Shown in pieces: positions 24,320 to 35,573 of a stretch of DNA of 57,500 nt. The DNA lies in assembly GCF_000091045.1 (NCBI RefSeq), contig NC_006685.1:711201-768700 (forward strand). Reading direction: 5' to 3'. How positions within the stretch are numbered: the stretch's first letter is position 1; each line of letters begins with the position of its first letter. This DNA comes from Cryptococcus deneoformans JEC21 (taxonomy: Eukaryota > Basidiomycota > Tremellomycetes > Tremellales > Cryptococcaceae). A program made the position numbers and the translations under genes. The notes beneath the pieces are model-generated. The model saw only the letters and a program-made list of their open reading frames with translations. It searched no databases and was not told the DNA's origin.

Positions 24320-27076
24320 ATGCCCAAGGAACATATCAGGAAGCGGGGAAAGAGAAAGACAAAGGCAAACGACGACCCTCCCCTCCAGCCCACCACCGAT
24401 GTCTCAGAACCAGAGCCCTCAGTCTCCACAGGTATCCATCCAGCCAGAGCTGCTATGCTTGCTGGGCAATCCATTCCTGTGCAGACTCATTCTCCGTCTC
24501 AAGATACTCAACTGGAGGACAGTGAACGGGAGGAAGCCGACCAAACTCAGTGGATTAGAGGGCCTAGAATGGAGTCTGAATTCCCTTTCGGAGTCTTGGA
24601 TCCGGACGTCAAGGCTTATTTCAAGAGCATAGAAGAGCAGATCAAGGATTGGGAAGGAGTGTCTTCCGCTGGAGAGGAACGTGAAGGTGCATTTCTTTGA
24701 AGACTACTTCGTAACTGCGATAAATGTACTGATGATTGGTTTTTTTCTCTAGACCGCCAAAATTTTCTGTCCTCTGTCCTTTCTGAACTTCGAGGGCATG
24801 AGCTTTCAGCTGCAACCGACCCTGAAACTTCTATCATCCTCGAACGTATTATGCCCTCCTTAAGTGACTGGGGTCGTAGAGTTATTGGTGACTCTTTTGG
24901 CGACAAATGGGAAGAACTCATCCGGCACAGGTTTGGAAGTCACGTAGTCCAGACGTGGATGACTCTGGCAGCTGATACGTTGGATCGCGAAGTATGCTCT
25001 TCTTTTTATTATGTTGTCTACTCTACCATGCTTATACTGATGAATATTCCCATTTCAGTCCAAAGACATTTGGCCTCCTCAACAGGCCAAGCAAGACCCC
25101 CTGGCAGGCCGACTGCCAACCATGACATTACTATTTTCTTCGGTCATTACCACCCTGCTTCCATCAGTTCATCTACTCATCTCTTCCCCTTATGCATCCC
25201 CGCCCATCCGTCTCCTCCTGCTCATCCTAACGCCTCGCCGGGTTCTTCCAGCTCTTGGATCTGAGAGAAGTGCAAACGAAGGCCTGATTCGAAGCAAAAA
25301 GTCAGACAAGTGGAGAAAGAATCAAGAGGTCAAAGGGAAGAGTATCCTTGGCGATGACCAGTCCACCGCCCAGTCGTCAAACCGCGCTCTACCGGAGGAT
25401 CTTCGGCTATGTAGGAAGGAGATACGCCAAGCCCTTATGGAAGGTCTTGGTGAGGCAGAATGGAAGGCCATGGGGGTTGATGCTGTAGGCTCCCCAACTG
25501 TCCAGCTTATTCTTGAGTTTGAAGTGGATGAGGGGGATGCAGAAAAACAAGGATCTTTGTTTGATGTACTCACTGAGGGTATTGTAACTCAAATCTGCTC
25601 CAACGATCAATCAGTTTTCGAAGCTCGACCATACCTTCTTTCTCTGATCACGACACAGACTGGCACTCGCTTGAGCGAGTGTATTCTGTCTCTAGCACCG
25701 CAAAAGGTATTTGATGCCATTTGGAGCACCTATTTTGAAGGGAAATTGGGTAAACTTGCAGGTCACCCTTACGCCAACTTTGTGGTGGCAAAAGGAGTCT
25801 CTAGATTGGAGCTGGATAAGATAGAAAAGTTGATTGAAGAGGTGTTGGGGAATAGTGGTGGTAGAGGATTGATCAGTGAGTATTTGACAATAACGTTGTG
25901 GCATTGTATCTAGTGCTAACAATATGAACAGAGGCTGCAAGAACAAGCGTTGTACAAGCCCTTGTAGATAGATCATTGGTTCTTACGGACAGCCAGAGAG
26001 CAGTCTTCGACGTATGACTCTTTTTAGTAAATTACTACCAAAACACTGACATAACCCTTCTGCATATATCAGCTCATCAAATCATGTTTGGAACTTCCTC
26101 ATGACAAGCATGCTTTCCTCGTACCTTGTCTTATGGTTCTTAAGACATTCCCTGTAGGTTTGCTCTTGCTTAGATACAAGAGTGGAAGGGATATCGTCTG
26201 ACCTTTCTCTAAAAGATGTACCAGGCCATTTTAGCGGGTGAAAAAACGACCTCTCCCGAGCCAGCAGACGAAAACATGGCAGATGATGACGTTCAAGCCG
26301 AGGCCTCGTTCGCGGCGGCCGCTCGTTTGTCGGCGTGGCAGAATAGAAGGAGTGCAAAGCCTAAAGATGATTTGGCCCCCAACATGCAAGGATGCTTAAT
26401 TCTGCAAGCAATGGTCGGGATGGAGCAAGTGAATGAGATCTTGCTCGAAAGGTTAGTCATCTCTGCGTCAGGCATGGGTTTTTTCCCTTTCGCTAATGGG
26501 GGATAAACAGCTTGATTTCTCTTCCCATTGATTCAATCATCGCATACGCCAAATCACCGATTGCCTCCCATCTGCTTGATAAAGTCTTTTTAGAGCGTTC
26601 GGTCCCTCTCAAGTACAAGAAAAAGATGATGATGATGTTCATGAAGTCATATAAAGAGTTGGTGGAAGACAGATTGGGTAGTCGAGTTATGGATACGATT
26701 TGGGAACAAGCGGATGGGTATATGAAAGTACGCACGCATCTTCTCCACGTGGATATCTCAGCTGATTGCTATTGTTGGACAGGAAAAAATAGCTCGCTCA
26801 TTAATACCTTTTGTGACCGAATTAGGGGGTTCACAGTATGGTAAATTCTTCATTCGCCGGGCCGATATTGTGTTGCTTAACCGTCGCCCGGATGAATGGC
26901 GAGAAAAGGTTCTGTCAGTAAGACATCATTTTGCTCATCAAAAGGAGGCGTCTACTCCGTTCGTTGGACCGAGAGACGACGTTATAAAAAGGAAAAAAGA
27001 AAAGGACGAGAACGATGAGATTGATAGATTATTCGATAGCATGGATACAAAGAAAAAGCGCAGAATTCAGAAATAG
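24320..27076 (+). CDS. NOP9: Nucleolar pumilio-repeat protein Nop9
   Basis: Pumilio-like RNA-binding protein of the 90S pre-ribosome that guards the 20S pre-rRNA and is needed for 18S rRNA maturation. Eight exons (24320-24686, 24753-24991, 25059-25875, 25932-26011, 26073-26153, 26216-26451, 26511-26727, 26783-27076) sum to 777 codons (776 residues). The N-terminus is basic (KRGKRKTK), fitting nucleolar import. Pumilio-type repeats include RHRFGSHVVQTW, VGSPTVQLILEFE, GTRLSECILSL, GHPYANFVVAKGV, SPIASHLLDKVFLE and DRLGSRVMDTIWEQ. The C-terminal end is Lys/Arg-rich (DTKKKRRIQK). Repeat layout and length match Nop9 rather than Puf3/4-type mRNA regulators. Confidence 0.92.
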
Positions 27077-27158
27077 ATGATACTGTGCCATGGAGTCCGA
27101 TGCATATTTACTGTGATGATACAACATTTTTTGGGCAAAAGAAAAAAAAAAATTGGAT

Positions 27159-27881
27159 TTAAATTTCGCTGTGAAGACTATCAGCAAAGAGCTCATCATA
27201 AACTGAAATAAACTCCACATACTCGGCAGGCGCACTGCGTAACCACCAATCAATGGCACCCGAAAAGGCAGCAAAGGCAACACCGCCGCCTAACATAGCA
27301 GTTGGCCCTGCGTTACGCGCTAAGATGGCACCTGTAAGGAATCCTGCGGAGACACCGTTATAGATGTCGTTTTTTGCTCTGTACTGTTGATCATAAGCAT
27401 TATCAATAGGATAAAAATGGACCAACAATGCTTACTCCTTCAATGCAGCATTCCACGCCTGAGTACACCATACCAACTTTGGCAAACCCTCTACCGCTTG
27501 ACCACATGTTCCTCCCCATTTCTTTGAAAACAAACATCGTCTGAGCCCTTGTTGTTGTGAGTTTATTAGAGGCTCGTGACAAGGGGTCTTCGTATGCAAA
27601 AGTAGCGGACATCAGAGAAAAAAAGCCACCGATCGCAAGGCCTGAACAATGAAGTACATCAGAAGACATCCTTTTAAAGACCAGTGAGACTCACCTCCAA
27701 CGCCAGCAATGGTAACTTTCAAGGGACAACTTTCCATGACCATGCCCATATATCTCTGGTACTTCAAAGCGGTTTGCATCTCTTGACGTTCCCAGTCGCT
27801 GGTTCCGGCAGGAAGAGGTTCTTGTCCGGGCAGGTATATGGGCGGTAAAAGGGGCATCGCGCTGGGAAGAGGGATTGACAT
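27159..27881 (-). CDS. TIM22: Mitochondrial inner membrane translocase Tim22
   Basis: Channel-forming subunit of the TIM22 complex, which inserts carrier proteins into the inner membrane. Three exons (27881-27695, 27641-27436, 27383-27159) sum to 206 codons (205 residues), a normal length. The N-terminus is Pro-rich and soluble, followed by [20 protein letters not shown] as the first span. Next come [38 protein letters not shown] and [20 protein letters not shown], then [19 protein letters not shown]. These Gly-rich spans and the paired cysteines (C in CPLK and in ECC) are characteristic of Tim22. Tim17 and Tim23 lack this N-terminal arrangement. Confidence 0.93.
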
Positions 27882-28542
27882 GCTAGCTGTTGTAGATCAC
27901 TCCAAGTGAATTGACTGGAGCTGGACAAAGGGCCAATTCTTGGTTAATAGACGAGCTGCCGGTGTCGAGAAGGACGAGAAAGAAATTGTCGGAAAAACAA
28001 ATAGGATGATAAAATACGTGGTGAAAAACGATAAATCAATTCGCGTTGAGTCTACAGATTTTTTTGGTTCCGTCCTTTATCTCCTTTTTCTCTTATAACT
28101 ACGGTGTTACTAAAATAAAAAATAAACTTCGATTATGCGGGCCGGCGAGGACCGGCCATTATAACAACGCACTCTTTATTTTGACAATTCAAACGAGTCA
28201 AGTCTGAACGAATTACCTTCGGCTAATCGGTTTCCAATTGTTGTCGGGGGACAGTTATTCGTTGCTACGAGCTAGTATGCCACCGAGGTTATTGAAAAGA
28301 CGTTGGATGGGGACGTGCGAAAAGCGAGGGGATGGGCCGTTCCAGAAAGGGTAGGGTCTAAGAAAGGGTAGGGTCTAATATAGCGTGTAGATACGTTTAG
28401 TTGCACGCAAAGTAGTACGGTTATGTGCCCTGCGTTCAGTTCGGTAATTTGATCACCACCTCAACTATAGTTCAAGTCCAGTACATTGAGAAGGCTACGT
28501 CCTACATCACTCAAACGTTATCAAGGCCTATTATCCCCTTCA
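27882..28542. other. Intergenic region with small palindrome and tandem repeat
   Basis: About 0.66 kb upstream of TIM22 and downstream of the GH28 gene, both on the minus strand. It contains the palindrome ggccgg-6nt-ccggcc at 28140-28157 and a two-copy 17-bp tandem repeat at 28344-28377. No gene is seen. Confidence 0.5.
28344..28377. repeat. Two-copy 17-bp tandem repeat
   Basis: The unit agaaagggtagggtcta occurs twice, head to tail and without mismatch (28344-28360, 28361-28377). The unit has gggtaggg words, but only two copies are present, so it is not a telomeric tract. Confidence 0.85.
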
Positions 28543-30468
28543 TCAGAGTGTGCCACCATTCTCAGTTTCAAGCTTTGAGTTGCTGGGATGGCACTGATTA
28601 AGTCCATCATTCCCCCCCAGCACAAAATTATTACAAGTATAATGGATCTCGGGGTGATCTTGTTTACCTGGCATGATATCCATGCCCTCAAATGTCCAAT
28701 CATGACATGGTGTCAACTTGGAACAGGACATCCAGGCGATCCTGTTACCCAAAGCTTTTCCTGTGAAATTTTTCAGGTGGATATCATACCACCTTTACAA
28801 TCAATCAGATCCAGAAACGTGTCAATCTTATAAAAGAACCTACTCGAAGAGACCGGAATCTGTAAATTTTTCACGGTCTAAAGTGAGATAGGTTAAGCTG
28901 TGGAGTATCATTCATCAGCACGATATATCACCGCCTTATTACAGAAAGTTAGTAAAGTAGAGCGAAACCCACTCAGATTGGACGACGAGAGGATGCCATA
29001 TATCCTCCATGTAGACATCCTTTACTGTCACGTTACGACAATATCCATACCCACCACCCCCACCGTTTGGTGGCTGTCCGATAGAGTATCTGCAATGTGG
29101 TCAGTTCTGGGCAAGGCTAGTTGATGTCAGTCGGACACTTACCCTAACCAAGATTTGAAATAGACACCTTGATAGGCTGGGCACTGATTAGATGGATACA
29201 GTCGAATATCCTCCATAAACACATCTTCAATCACATCTTTCTATATGAGATCAATATCTCGACAGTCAGCTATGAAGGCGATCCTAAGGTCCGACATCAC
29301 TTACCACGCCCGCGTACTGAGCAATCGATCCAAAGGCAATACCCGTCCCTCCGTAACAAGTCACATTACGAAGTGTGATGGATGTACTATTTGGCTTCAA
29401 TGCTACACAATCGTCGCCACCCTGGTAAATCATATTCTCTATATCCATTCGGATCAGGAAAGTAATTTTTATTACCAGTTGAACGAAAACGCACCGTAAG
29501 TGACATTGTGACTCTGGTATGTGTCACTTCCATCTGTAAATTTATCATTTTATCAGCACCTACACTCCTTAAGCCCATCATCCTATGTTTACTCACCAGT
29601 GTTCTGAAGCCAGTTCTTCTGATCACTGGAAGATTCCGGGTTGAAGCTAGTAGCATTAACGTAGAAATCTTTTATGTACACATTTTCCGAACCCCATATG
29701 AGGGAAGCCCAAAATTGTGGCTGGACAATGCTGAAATTTTTTATAATGACGTTTTTGCTGTTTTTGATGGCCAATGACATGGGCCTGTTGAAATGAAGTC
29801 TTGTTCAGAACGATGACAAGGACAATACAGGCTAGCCTGAGAAACCGACTCACCGCCCGAACTTATTTCCGTAGTCCTTTGCGTAATCATACCAAGCTTG
29901 TCCATTTCCATTTATCCCTCCTTTATCATTCCCCTCGAGAATGTAATCATTACCCCTCACCACAAATGCAAGTGATTGATTTTGGAAGCCAAGAGGCATC
30001 CGATTTTCAATCCATGAAGAGACGTTCGCGGAAAAAGATAGCCAACCATGAAGATCAAGAACGGAGTTGGAAAGATATATGTCAAGGGGACGACTGATTG
30101 TGCTACAATCCAGTTAGATTAGGATATATGACTAGAAAGTTGAACAAGACTTGAACATACTAGTTGGCATCTGGTAATCTCACAATGCCGCCGCGACCAC
30201 ACTGATGGACAGCTTTCTCAAAGTTGTATGAGTCGTCTGCTCCTTCTCCCAAAGTATGTAAGACACAAAGGGGTCGGACAAGCCCTGTGGAGAGGTCTTT
30301 GTGCTCTGGGTGGAATTCAAATACCTCATGGTGATAGGGCCAAATGCTGTTATCTTTTTCAAGGATTTCAGGAATAATTTTTTGATCTTGAGATTCACTG
30401 AGCACGAAGAGGGATCCCTGCACGACCGCGCTAGATAGAACGCAGGCGAAGAGGCAGAGGAAGCGCAT
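28543..30468 (-). CDS. Secreted glycoside hydrolase family 28 (exopolygalacturonase-like)
   Basis: Pectin-degrading enzyme of the right-handed beta-helix type, acting outside the cell. The start [20 protein letters not shown] is a signal peptide. [19 protein letters not shown] is the usual GH28 opening. Later exons give [15 protein letters not shown], then [19 protein letters not shown], then the active-site motifs NTDGSDTY and [12 protein letters not shown], which hold the catalytic Asp residues, and [21 protein letters not shown] stands where other members have a substrate-binding Lys. The last exon gives [11 protein letters not shown] and ends at GGTL. The exon near 28800-28980 is uncertain. 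Splicing to give [20 protein letters not shown] restores the frame but needs two weak GTTTC donors. Endo or exo action, and polygalacturonan or rhamnogalacturonan as substrate, cannot be settled from the sequence. Confidence 0.87.
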
Positions 30469-31263
30469 GGTGAAGTTGTTGATTCGTCAAACAATAAAAC
30501 AAGGCTATTATCAGTTGTCGCGGGAAATGGCGACTGGTCTTAAGGCTTTTAAAGAGCTGACTATCTTTTCACCTTCCGGTGTTGGAATAGTGCCAACGTC
30601 CGATGTGGGAAAGCGGTCCGGCATGATTGTCGGCTCGGTGAAAATGCCTCTCGCAGTTAACAGCTGCCGCTAGTATCTTGTAACCCATGACAACAAAAAG
30701 ATCGTGACTAATAAGGGCTAATGGTGACCCGTCGTCTACACTGGGCATTCAATCCCGACGAAACGTCCCTTGGCAACGAACGAAAGAGTGAGGTGAAAGA
30801 CGTCGGATCAAAGTTCACCGGCCCCGACGATACCGACCGCTTCACCGGTCGCCGGTCGCCGGTCGCCGGGGCCGGTTCGCTGCTGTTGCTGTCATCATTT
30901 TCGATTAATTGAAACTGGTCACGACGAGGAGGCATTAACGACTACTACTATAACTATCGACTGGAGGAAAGTAGGAATAATCTTACTGTGCAAGGGCGGT
31001 GTCTCCTCAGTGAATTGAATTGATGTCAATCCTACGTCCTTCTTCAATGTTATAATACTACAGAAGAAAAACCATCTTGTTTTGTCCACTACTTACTATA
31101 CATACGTACCTTTTTTCTTTCTGACCACAGTCAAGTGTCAAGTGTTGCCTTATTTGTGAATCGTGAGTCTTCTCTATCTCATCATTATTACTTGTCTATA
31201 TTTCTAGTTAATATACGTAAACTTACATTACCTTTATTTGAAGTGTCCTTCGCCGTAAGCGAT
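30469..31263. promoter_or_regulatory. Divergent upstream region of GH28 and MFS genes
   Basis: About 0.8 kb shared between the GH28 gene (-) and the MFS transporter (+). At 30844-30880 it holds a triple tcgccgg repeat flanked by accggt and ccggtt. A 75-codon minus-strand frame at 30708-30935 covers it (listed separately). The last 250 nt before the MFS start are AT- and CT-rich, like a promoter and leader. Confidence 0.4.
30708..30935 (-). CDS. Possible small hypothetical protein or exon
   Basis: An ATG at 30935 opens a 75-codon frame (MPPRRDQFQLIENDDSNSSE) rich in Ser, Arg, Asp and Pro, with no domain I recognise. A GTAGAC donor near 30736 and a TAG acceptor near 30671 could link it to a further open stretch, but the result is not convincing. 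The low-complexity GC repeat beneath it may explain part of the open frame. I list it only as a candidate. Confidence 0.2.
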   Translation of the reverse strand: MPPRRDQFQLIENDDSNSSEPAPATGDRRPVKRSVSSGPVNFDPTSFTSLFRSLPRDVSSGLNAQCRRRVTISPY

Positions 31264-32902
31264 ATGGTGCTGCCACGATTTTTGAACACAGGAGTCTTGT
31301 GCCCTATGGTATTATCAACCTGCTGGGCTGTTCTTCATATTATGCAATATGGCTTCGCTATCACTAGCTTGAATGGTATCCAGCAAAGTGTGACCTGCCA
31401 AAAGGCAGAAAATCATACTGGAATTCTTCAAATCCCTATCGCAACCCCGGTCGATTGTATACCTATGACGGTAGGTCCCCTCGTAATGGAAGTATAAGAA
31501 GCTCATGAGGGTGGTTATGTCATTGTAGACTTCTTCATTTGGGCTTGTGGTGTCGATTTTCACCCTTGGCGGTCTTCTGGGATCCCTTGCTGCTAGCACA
31601 ACCACTTTGCGCTATGGTCAAGTAGCGACTTTGCGTCTTTCAGCTGCTATGGTTCTTGCAGGCTCAACTTGCATCGGTTTTGCTGGAGGTACAAGTTCCA
31701 TGTTAATAGGGCGGTATGTCTCCAATGCGAATTGTATGATAATCGTTGCTCATCTAGTGCTTAGCGTCTTTGTTGGCATCGGTTGCGGCCTGTCGACTGT
31801 AACTGTTCCTGTTTTCGTAGCACAATTAGCGCCTCCATCAATGAAAAGATCTTTGGGCATTTCGAATCAAATATCAATTGTTATCGGCATGCTGGCAGCA
31901 CAGTCATTATCCTTCCCTTTCGCCCATCCCGATCGTTGGCGGTTTGTCTTCATCGCGCCGGCTATGCTCGCACTGATTCAACTCGCGGGAAGTCTATTGG
32001 TGAATAATCCTGTAGTGGAATCACAGGAGGCCCCAGAGATCGAAGCCCTTCTGGAAACATCACAGGAGGCGGAGACATTGACTATCAAAGATCTTTTCCT
32101 ATCTCGCGAACCCGATGTTATTAAAGGATGTGAGTATAGTGTGGCACTGTATCTGAAGAGCTTCGTGCTAATGTTCGATGTTCGGTTACGAAGTCCATGT
32201 CGTTCTTGCAACACAGATGTCGCAGCAATTATGCGGTGTTGCACCAGGTACAAATATGCATCTACGCAAGCTATCTGTAAAGCAAGAGGCTGACTAGATT
32301 AACCACTTTCCGACAATAGTGATGTACTTTTCAACACGGATTTTAACTCCAGTATTTCAGGGAGACTCTCGGCTGATGGCTCTCATCGTGGTCTTGATCA
32401 AGCTTCCCATCACTGTACTTCCAATATTTTTGGTTGAGGTATGACCGGTCTTATGTTTATTATAATTACTATTATTGATCGAATGTCGTGACAGCGGCTT
32501 GGCAGTAGGCGCCTCCTCGTCTTGCCCACTTCTATCATGTCCTTCGCTGCTTTGCTCCTGGCATTTGGCATCAATACCAATGCTGCAGGTCTTTCAATTG
32601 TTGGTATCATCCTCTTCGTGGTGGCCTTTTCAGTTGGACTTGGGCCTGTGACATGGGTGGTACTGCCGGAAGTTATGCCCAGCCATGCCGTTAATGCTGC
32701 AGGAAGCGTCGGTCTTGCTTTAAACTGGGTTTTGAACTTCGCCATGGGGGCCACTTTCTTACCAATCCAACAGACGCTCAGTGGAGGAGTAGAATCTAAA
32801 GAGGGAAACGTTTTCTTCATACTCTCAGTGACTTGCGCCATTGCGGCCTTTGCTATCAGACTTACCTTCAAAAGATATGACAGAAGAATAACTCTAGCTT
32901 AA
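31264..32902 (+). CDS. MFS sugar-porter family transporter (Vps73/YBR241C-like)
   Basis: Twelve-span major-facilitator protein. The six exons are 31264-31470, 31529-31713, 31765-32129, 32194-32247, 32320-32438 and 32495-32902, which sum to 446 codons (445 residues). The start MVLPRFLNTGVLCPMVLSTC leads into span 1 and GFAITSLNGIQQ, the GLUT-like opening. The sugar-porter features are YGQVATLRLSAAM, CGLSTVTVPVFVAQLAPPS, SLGISNQISIVIGM, FHVVLATQMSQQLCGVAPVM and WVVLPEVMP. The QQLCG site corresponds to the QQLSG motif of span 7. The 54-nt exon 4 was placed by using an AAG acceptor at 32191-32193, which alone restores that motif in frame. The closest character is the vacuolar-type Vps73/YBR241C group, so sugar is not proven as the substrate. 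It is divergent from the GH28 gene. Confidence 0.88.
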
Positions 32903-35573
32903 TGACCTTGCTCGCACTTGGTTCGATAGAATGCAGCAATGTGACCTGCCTCCTCTGATTTCTCACAAATTTAGCATTGCATTAATCGTTCGTCCACCGC
33001 CTTCATTCATGATATTGTTTTTTTATGATGAGATATAAATCAATAAAAAGAACTTATCTGACTTCTGCCCGACATGCATCATATGCATGCAGATTATGAA
33101 TGATCCTTAGCAGCCATCAAGCAAATACGTTGTACAATCGGTGCAAACCCATACATTGCATCGAACAGCGAAGGCGCTTGGGTGTCAACACCTTTCGAAA
33201 AGAACCATAAGGGATTTATACAGCAGCAGGGATAATAAAGATCGCTCGTGTGCGGATCGCTCATGTTTATATTTTATTACATAGTGTGTTGCACGCTACA
33301 TTACATTACATTTATAAGGTACTTCCATTTCTTGCCCCATTCTCGTTCGCTCAATTTCTGTATAACTCAAACAACCTCCCAACTCATTTTATCGAACAAC
33401 CTGGAAGGGCATAGGGGGTGGGAGGGCTTGCTTTGCGCAATGCGCTTTGTATATTCAGTGATAAGCTTGTTTCTTGACGGACACTGAATACGTTTGCCCA
33501 CCCACCTTGTATGTATGGACGATCAATGGGAACCCATGCATATCATGTGATTAATACCCGTATCTGATCAAATTGCATCTCTGCATGTTCATTATTACTC
33601 TGCTATGAAATTGAGGGGGAAAAAACTGACGGTCCTCAGCGGCTCATGGTCACAAGGCGATTCTGTGCTTATGATGACTGCTGGTCTGTGTAACTGATTG
33701 AGCCACCTTGCGGTCGCTGTGAAGCCATCCGCTGTGTTATAAGAGATGCCCAGGGATCTTCGCAGAAGGTGTTCAGGAAGATCCTGGCTGGAGCACGGTC
33801 GAACCGTGACGGACGCGTGATGATACCGGAAGATCGATCAGCGCCGCCGACTTTACAGATTGATGGTTGGCTCAGGCGCTACTTTATGTCAGCTGTCGTG
33901 CAAAGAGTTATCTTGTACTTGGCATAACTTTCCTTATTGCCTCGATGTTTTTGGGAAGACGCCTCTATTCCGTGCATCGATGTAGCAGATTGCGACCTTT
34001 TCACTCCCTGTCGTGCATTGGGGGGACCATAATCCGGCTTTTCATGTCCAGGCCGATCGGTGTTGCGTTTGTTACTGCTTGCTGGGGATAGCTGGTTGCC
34101 TATTGATTTTGTTGGCCGAGATTGTGCCCGTTTGCCGAATGCTGAAGGAAGCTGGTTGCTGTCCATAGTCAGGGCTTAAAAGATATTTTGCGAAGAGTTT
34201 TGTATATATGAAGGACCTGTGTGAGCTCTGCTAGAGACCTGGCTTTCGCAAAGCCTGTTAGCTATTATGGATGCTAATTGAGTACTGAAGAGGATTCCGA
34301 GCTTTCAAAAGAAGAATAATGAAGCGAGGAGCTGAGATAGGGGAGGGCACGATGTGCTTCTTCTTTAAATAAAGGCTCGACACAGCTCCTCGACGGACAT
34401 TGGCCAGTCTCCGACCTCTCGTCGCAAACTGGAACGCTGTAGCGTAAAACCCCTAAAGTCTCCTACGGATATGCTTCCATTAGGTTCCGTCGGCCTCCAC
34501 CCATGATATCCAAGGCTGATGACGGATTGTACGACTGTAAAGGCTGCTAGGGAATATAGCCTCCCAAAGGTTTGGCTGTGGTGGTCATAGTACATACGAT
34601 GGAAGTACCCTATGTATCTGGTGATAGATTGGTATAGTGGTATAGTGGTAACGATTAGTTAAGCTCGGGTCTCATGTCGAGCTGGCTGGTGTTGCTGATA
34701 CAGTCCTGCTGTACTTGCGCTATAAAGCGTCTGCCTATAAGGCTGCATATACGAAGATAGATTATATCTAAGGAGAACATCATAGATAGCTAGCCTAGAA
34801 TGGACTAAGTACCCAGAGTGAACTCAGTAAAAGAAAGTAAAAGTAATAAGATATCCCACTTCAGCAACGGCTCTACTCCGCTCTTGATCCCTGCGGTAAC
34901 CTCCGTCATGTTGATAAGTGGGTGCTCGAAGTGATGTGACATGGCCGTAGGCCCATTGCACTACAACGCCTTGGCTGGACTCGCCATGCGTGCGTGGTGA
35001 CGGAGTGGTGCAGTGATTTTGGCCATTCCTGACCATTTTCAAGCGGTCATTGTGCGTGCAAACGGACGTATTAAGACATGACTATCCACTAAATGGTACT
35101 AAATAATCAGCCTCTTTTTAATGATGAAAGAAAAGAGGAGCATTGATATGGTCGTATGAAGTGAAAGTGGTAGTAGTAGTAGTAGTGTAGTAGTGACATG
35201 TTTAATTATTTACACAGCGGAAGTGAAAACTTGTCATTTCAAAGGCAACCAAGGGAGGGCACGGTGGGTTGCATGGGTGGTGCTCGCAGGCGCTGGTGGA
35301 GCGTGTAATTGAACCTCTGGGCAAGAAGCTGGATGTAGGCTCTGATGATTTCGTGTACCAGTTTTTTTTTCAACATGACTAAAAATTTATCTAAGTTGTT
35401 GATTGCTCGGATTTACTATTAGTCGAGCAATAAAATGTGACATTTAAATAAATAGAGCATTTAAACAAGTTATAATGGCCCATGTCAACTAAACTTTACT
35501 GCAGTTATTCAAAACAATTGATACATCCAAGTATTCCCATTCGTTGCCTTCAAAACAGCATATAAATAAACCG
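32903..35573. other. Long intergenic region, no gene supported
   Basis: About 2.7 kb between the MFS gene (+) and the DUF2264 gene (-), whose 3' ends face each other. Minus-strand frames at 33879-34166 (95 codons, hydrophilic), 34365-34595 and 34824-35042 have no recognisable domains. A perfect hairpin, cacggt-cga-accgtg, lies near 33796-33810. A tag trinucleotide run is at 35170-35192. The word ggtatagtggtatagtggtaacg near 34630 resembles a tRNA D-arm, but no cloverleaf follows. Confidence 0.45.

Noticed and set aside
28344..28377. gggtaggg tandem units as an internal telomere tract
   Set aside because: There are only two copies of a 17-bp unit, and the unit does not match a TTAGGG-type telomere repeat.
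34621..34700. tRNA-like word ggtatagtggtatagtggtaacg
   Set aside because: It resembles a D-arm, but no anticodon stem, T-arm (GGTTCGA) or 7-bp acceptor stem could be drawn around it.
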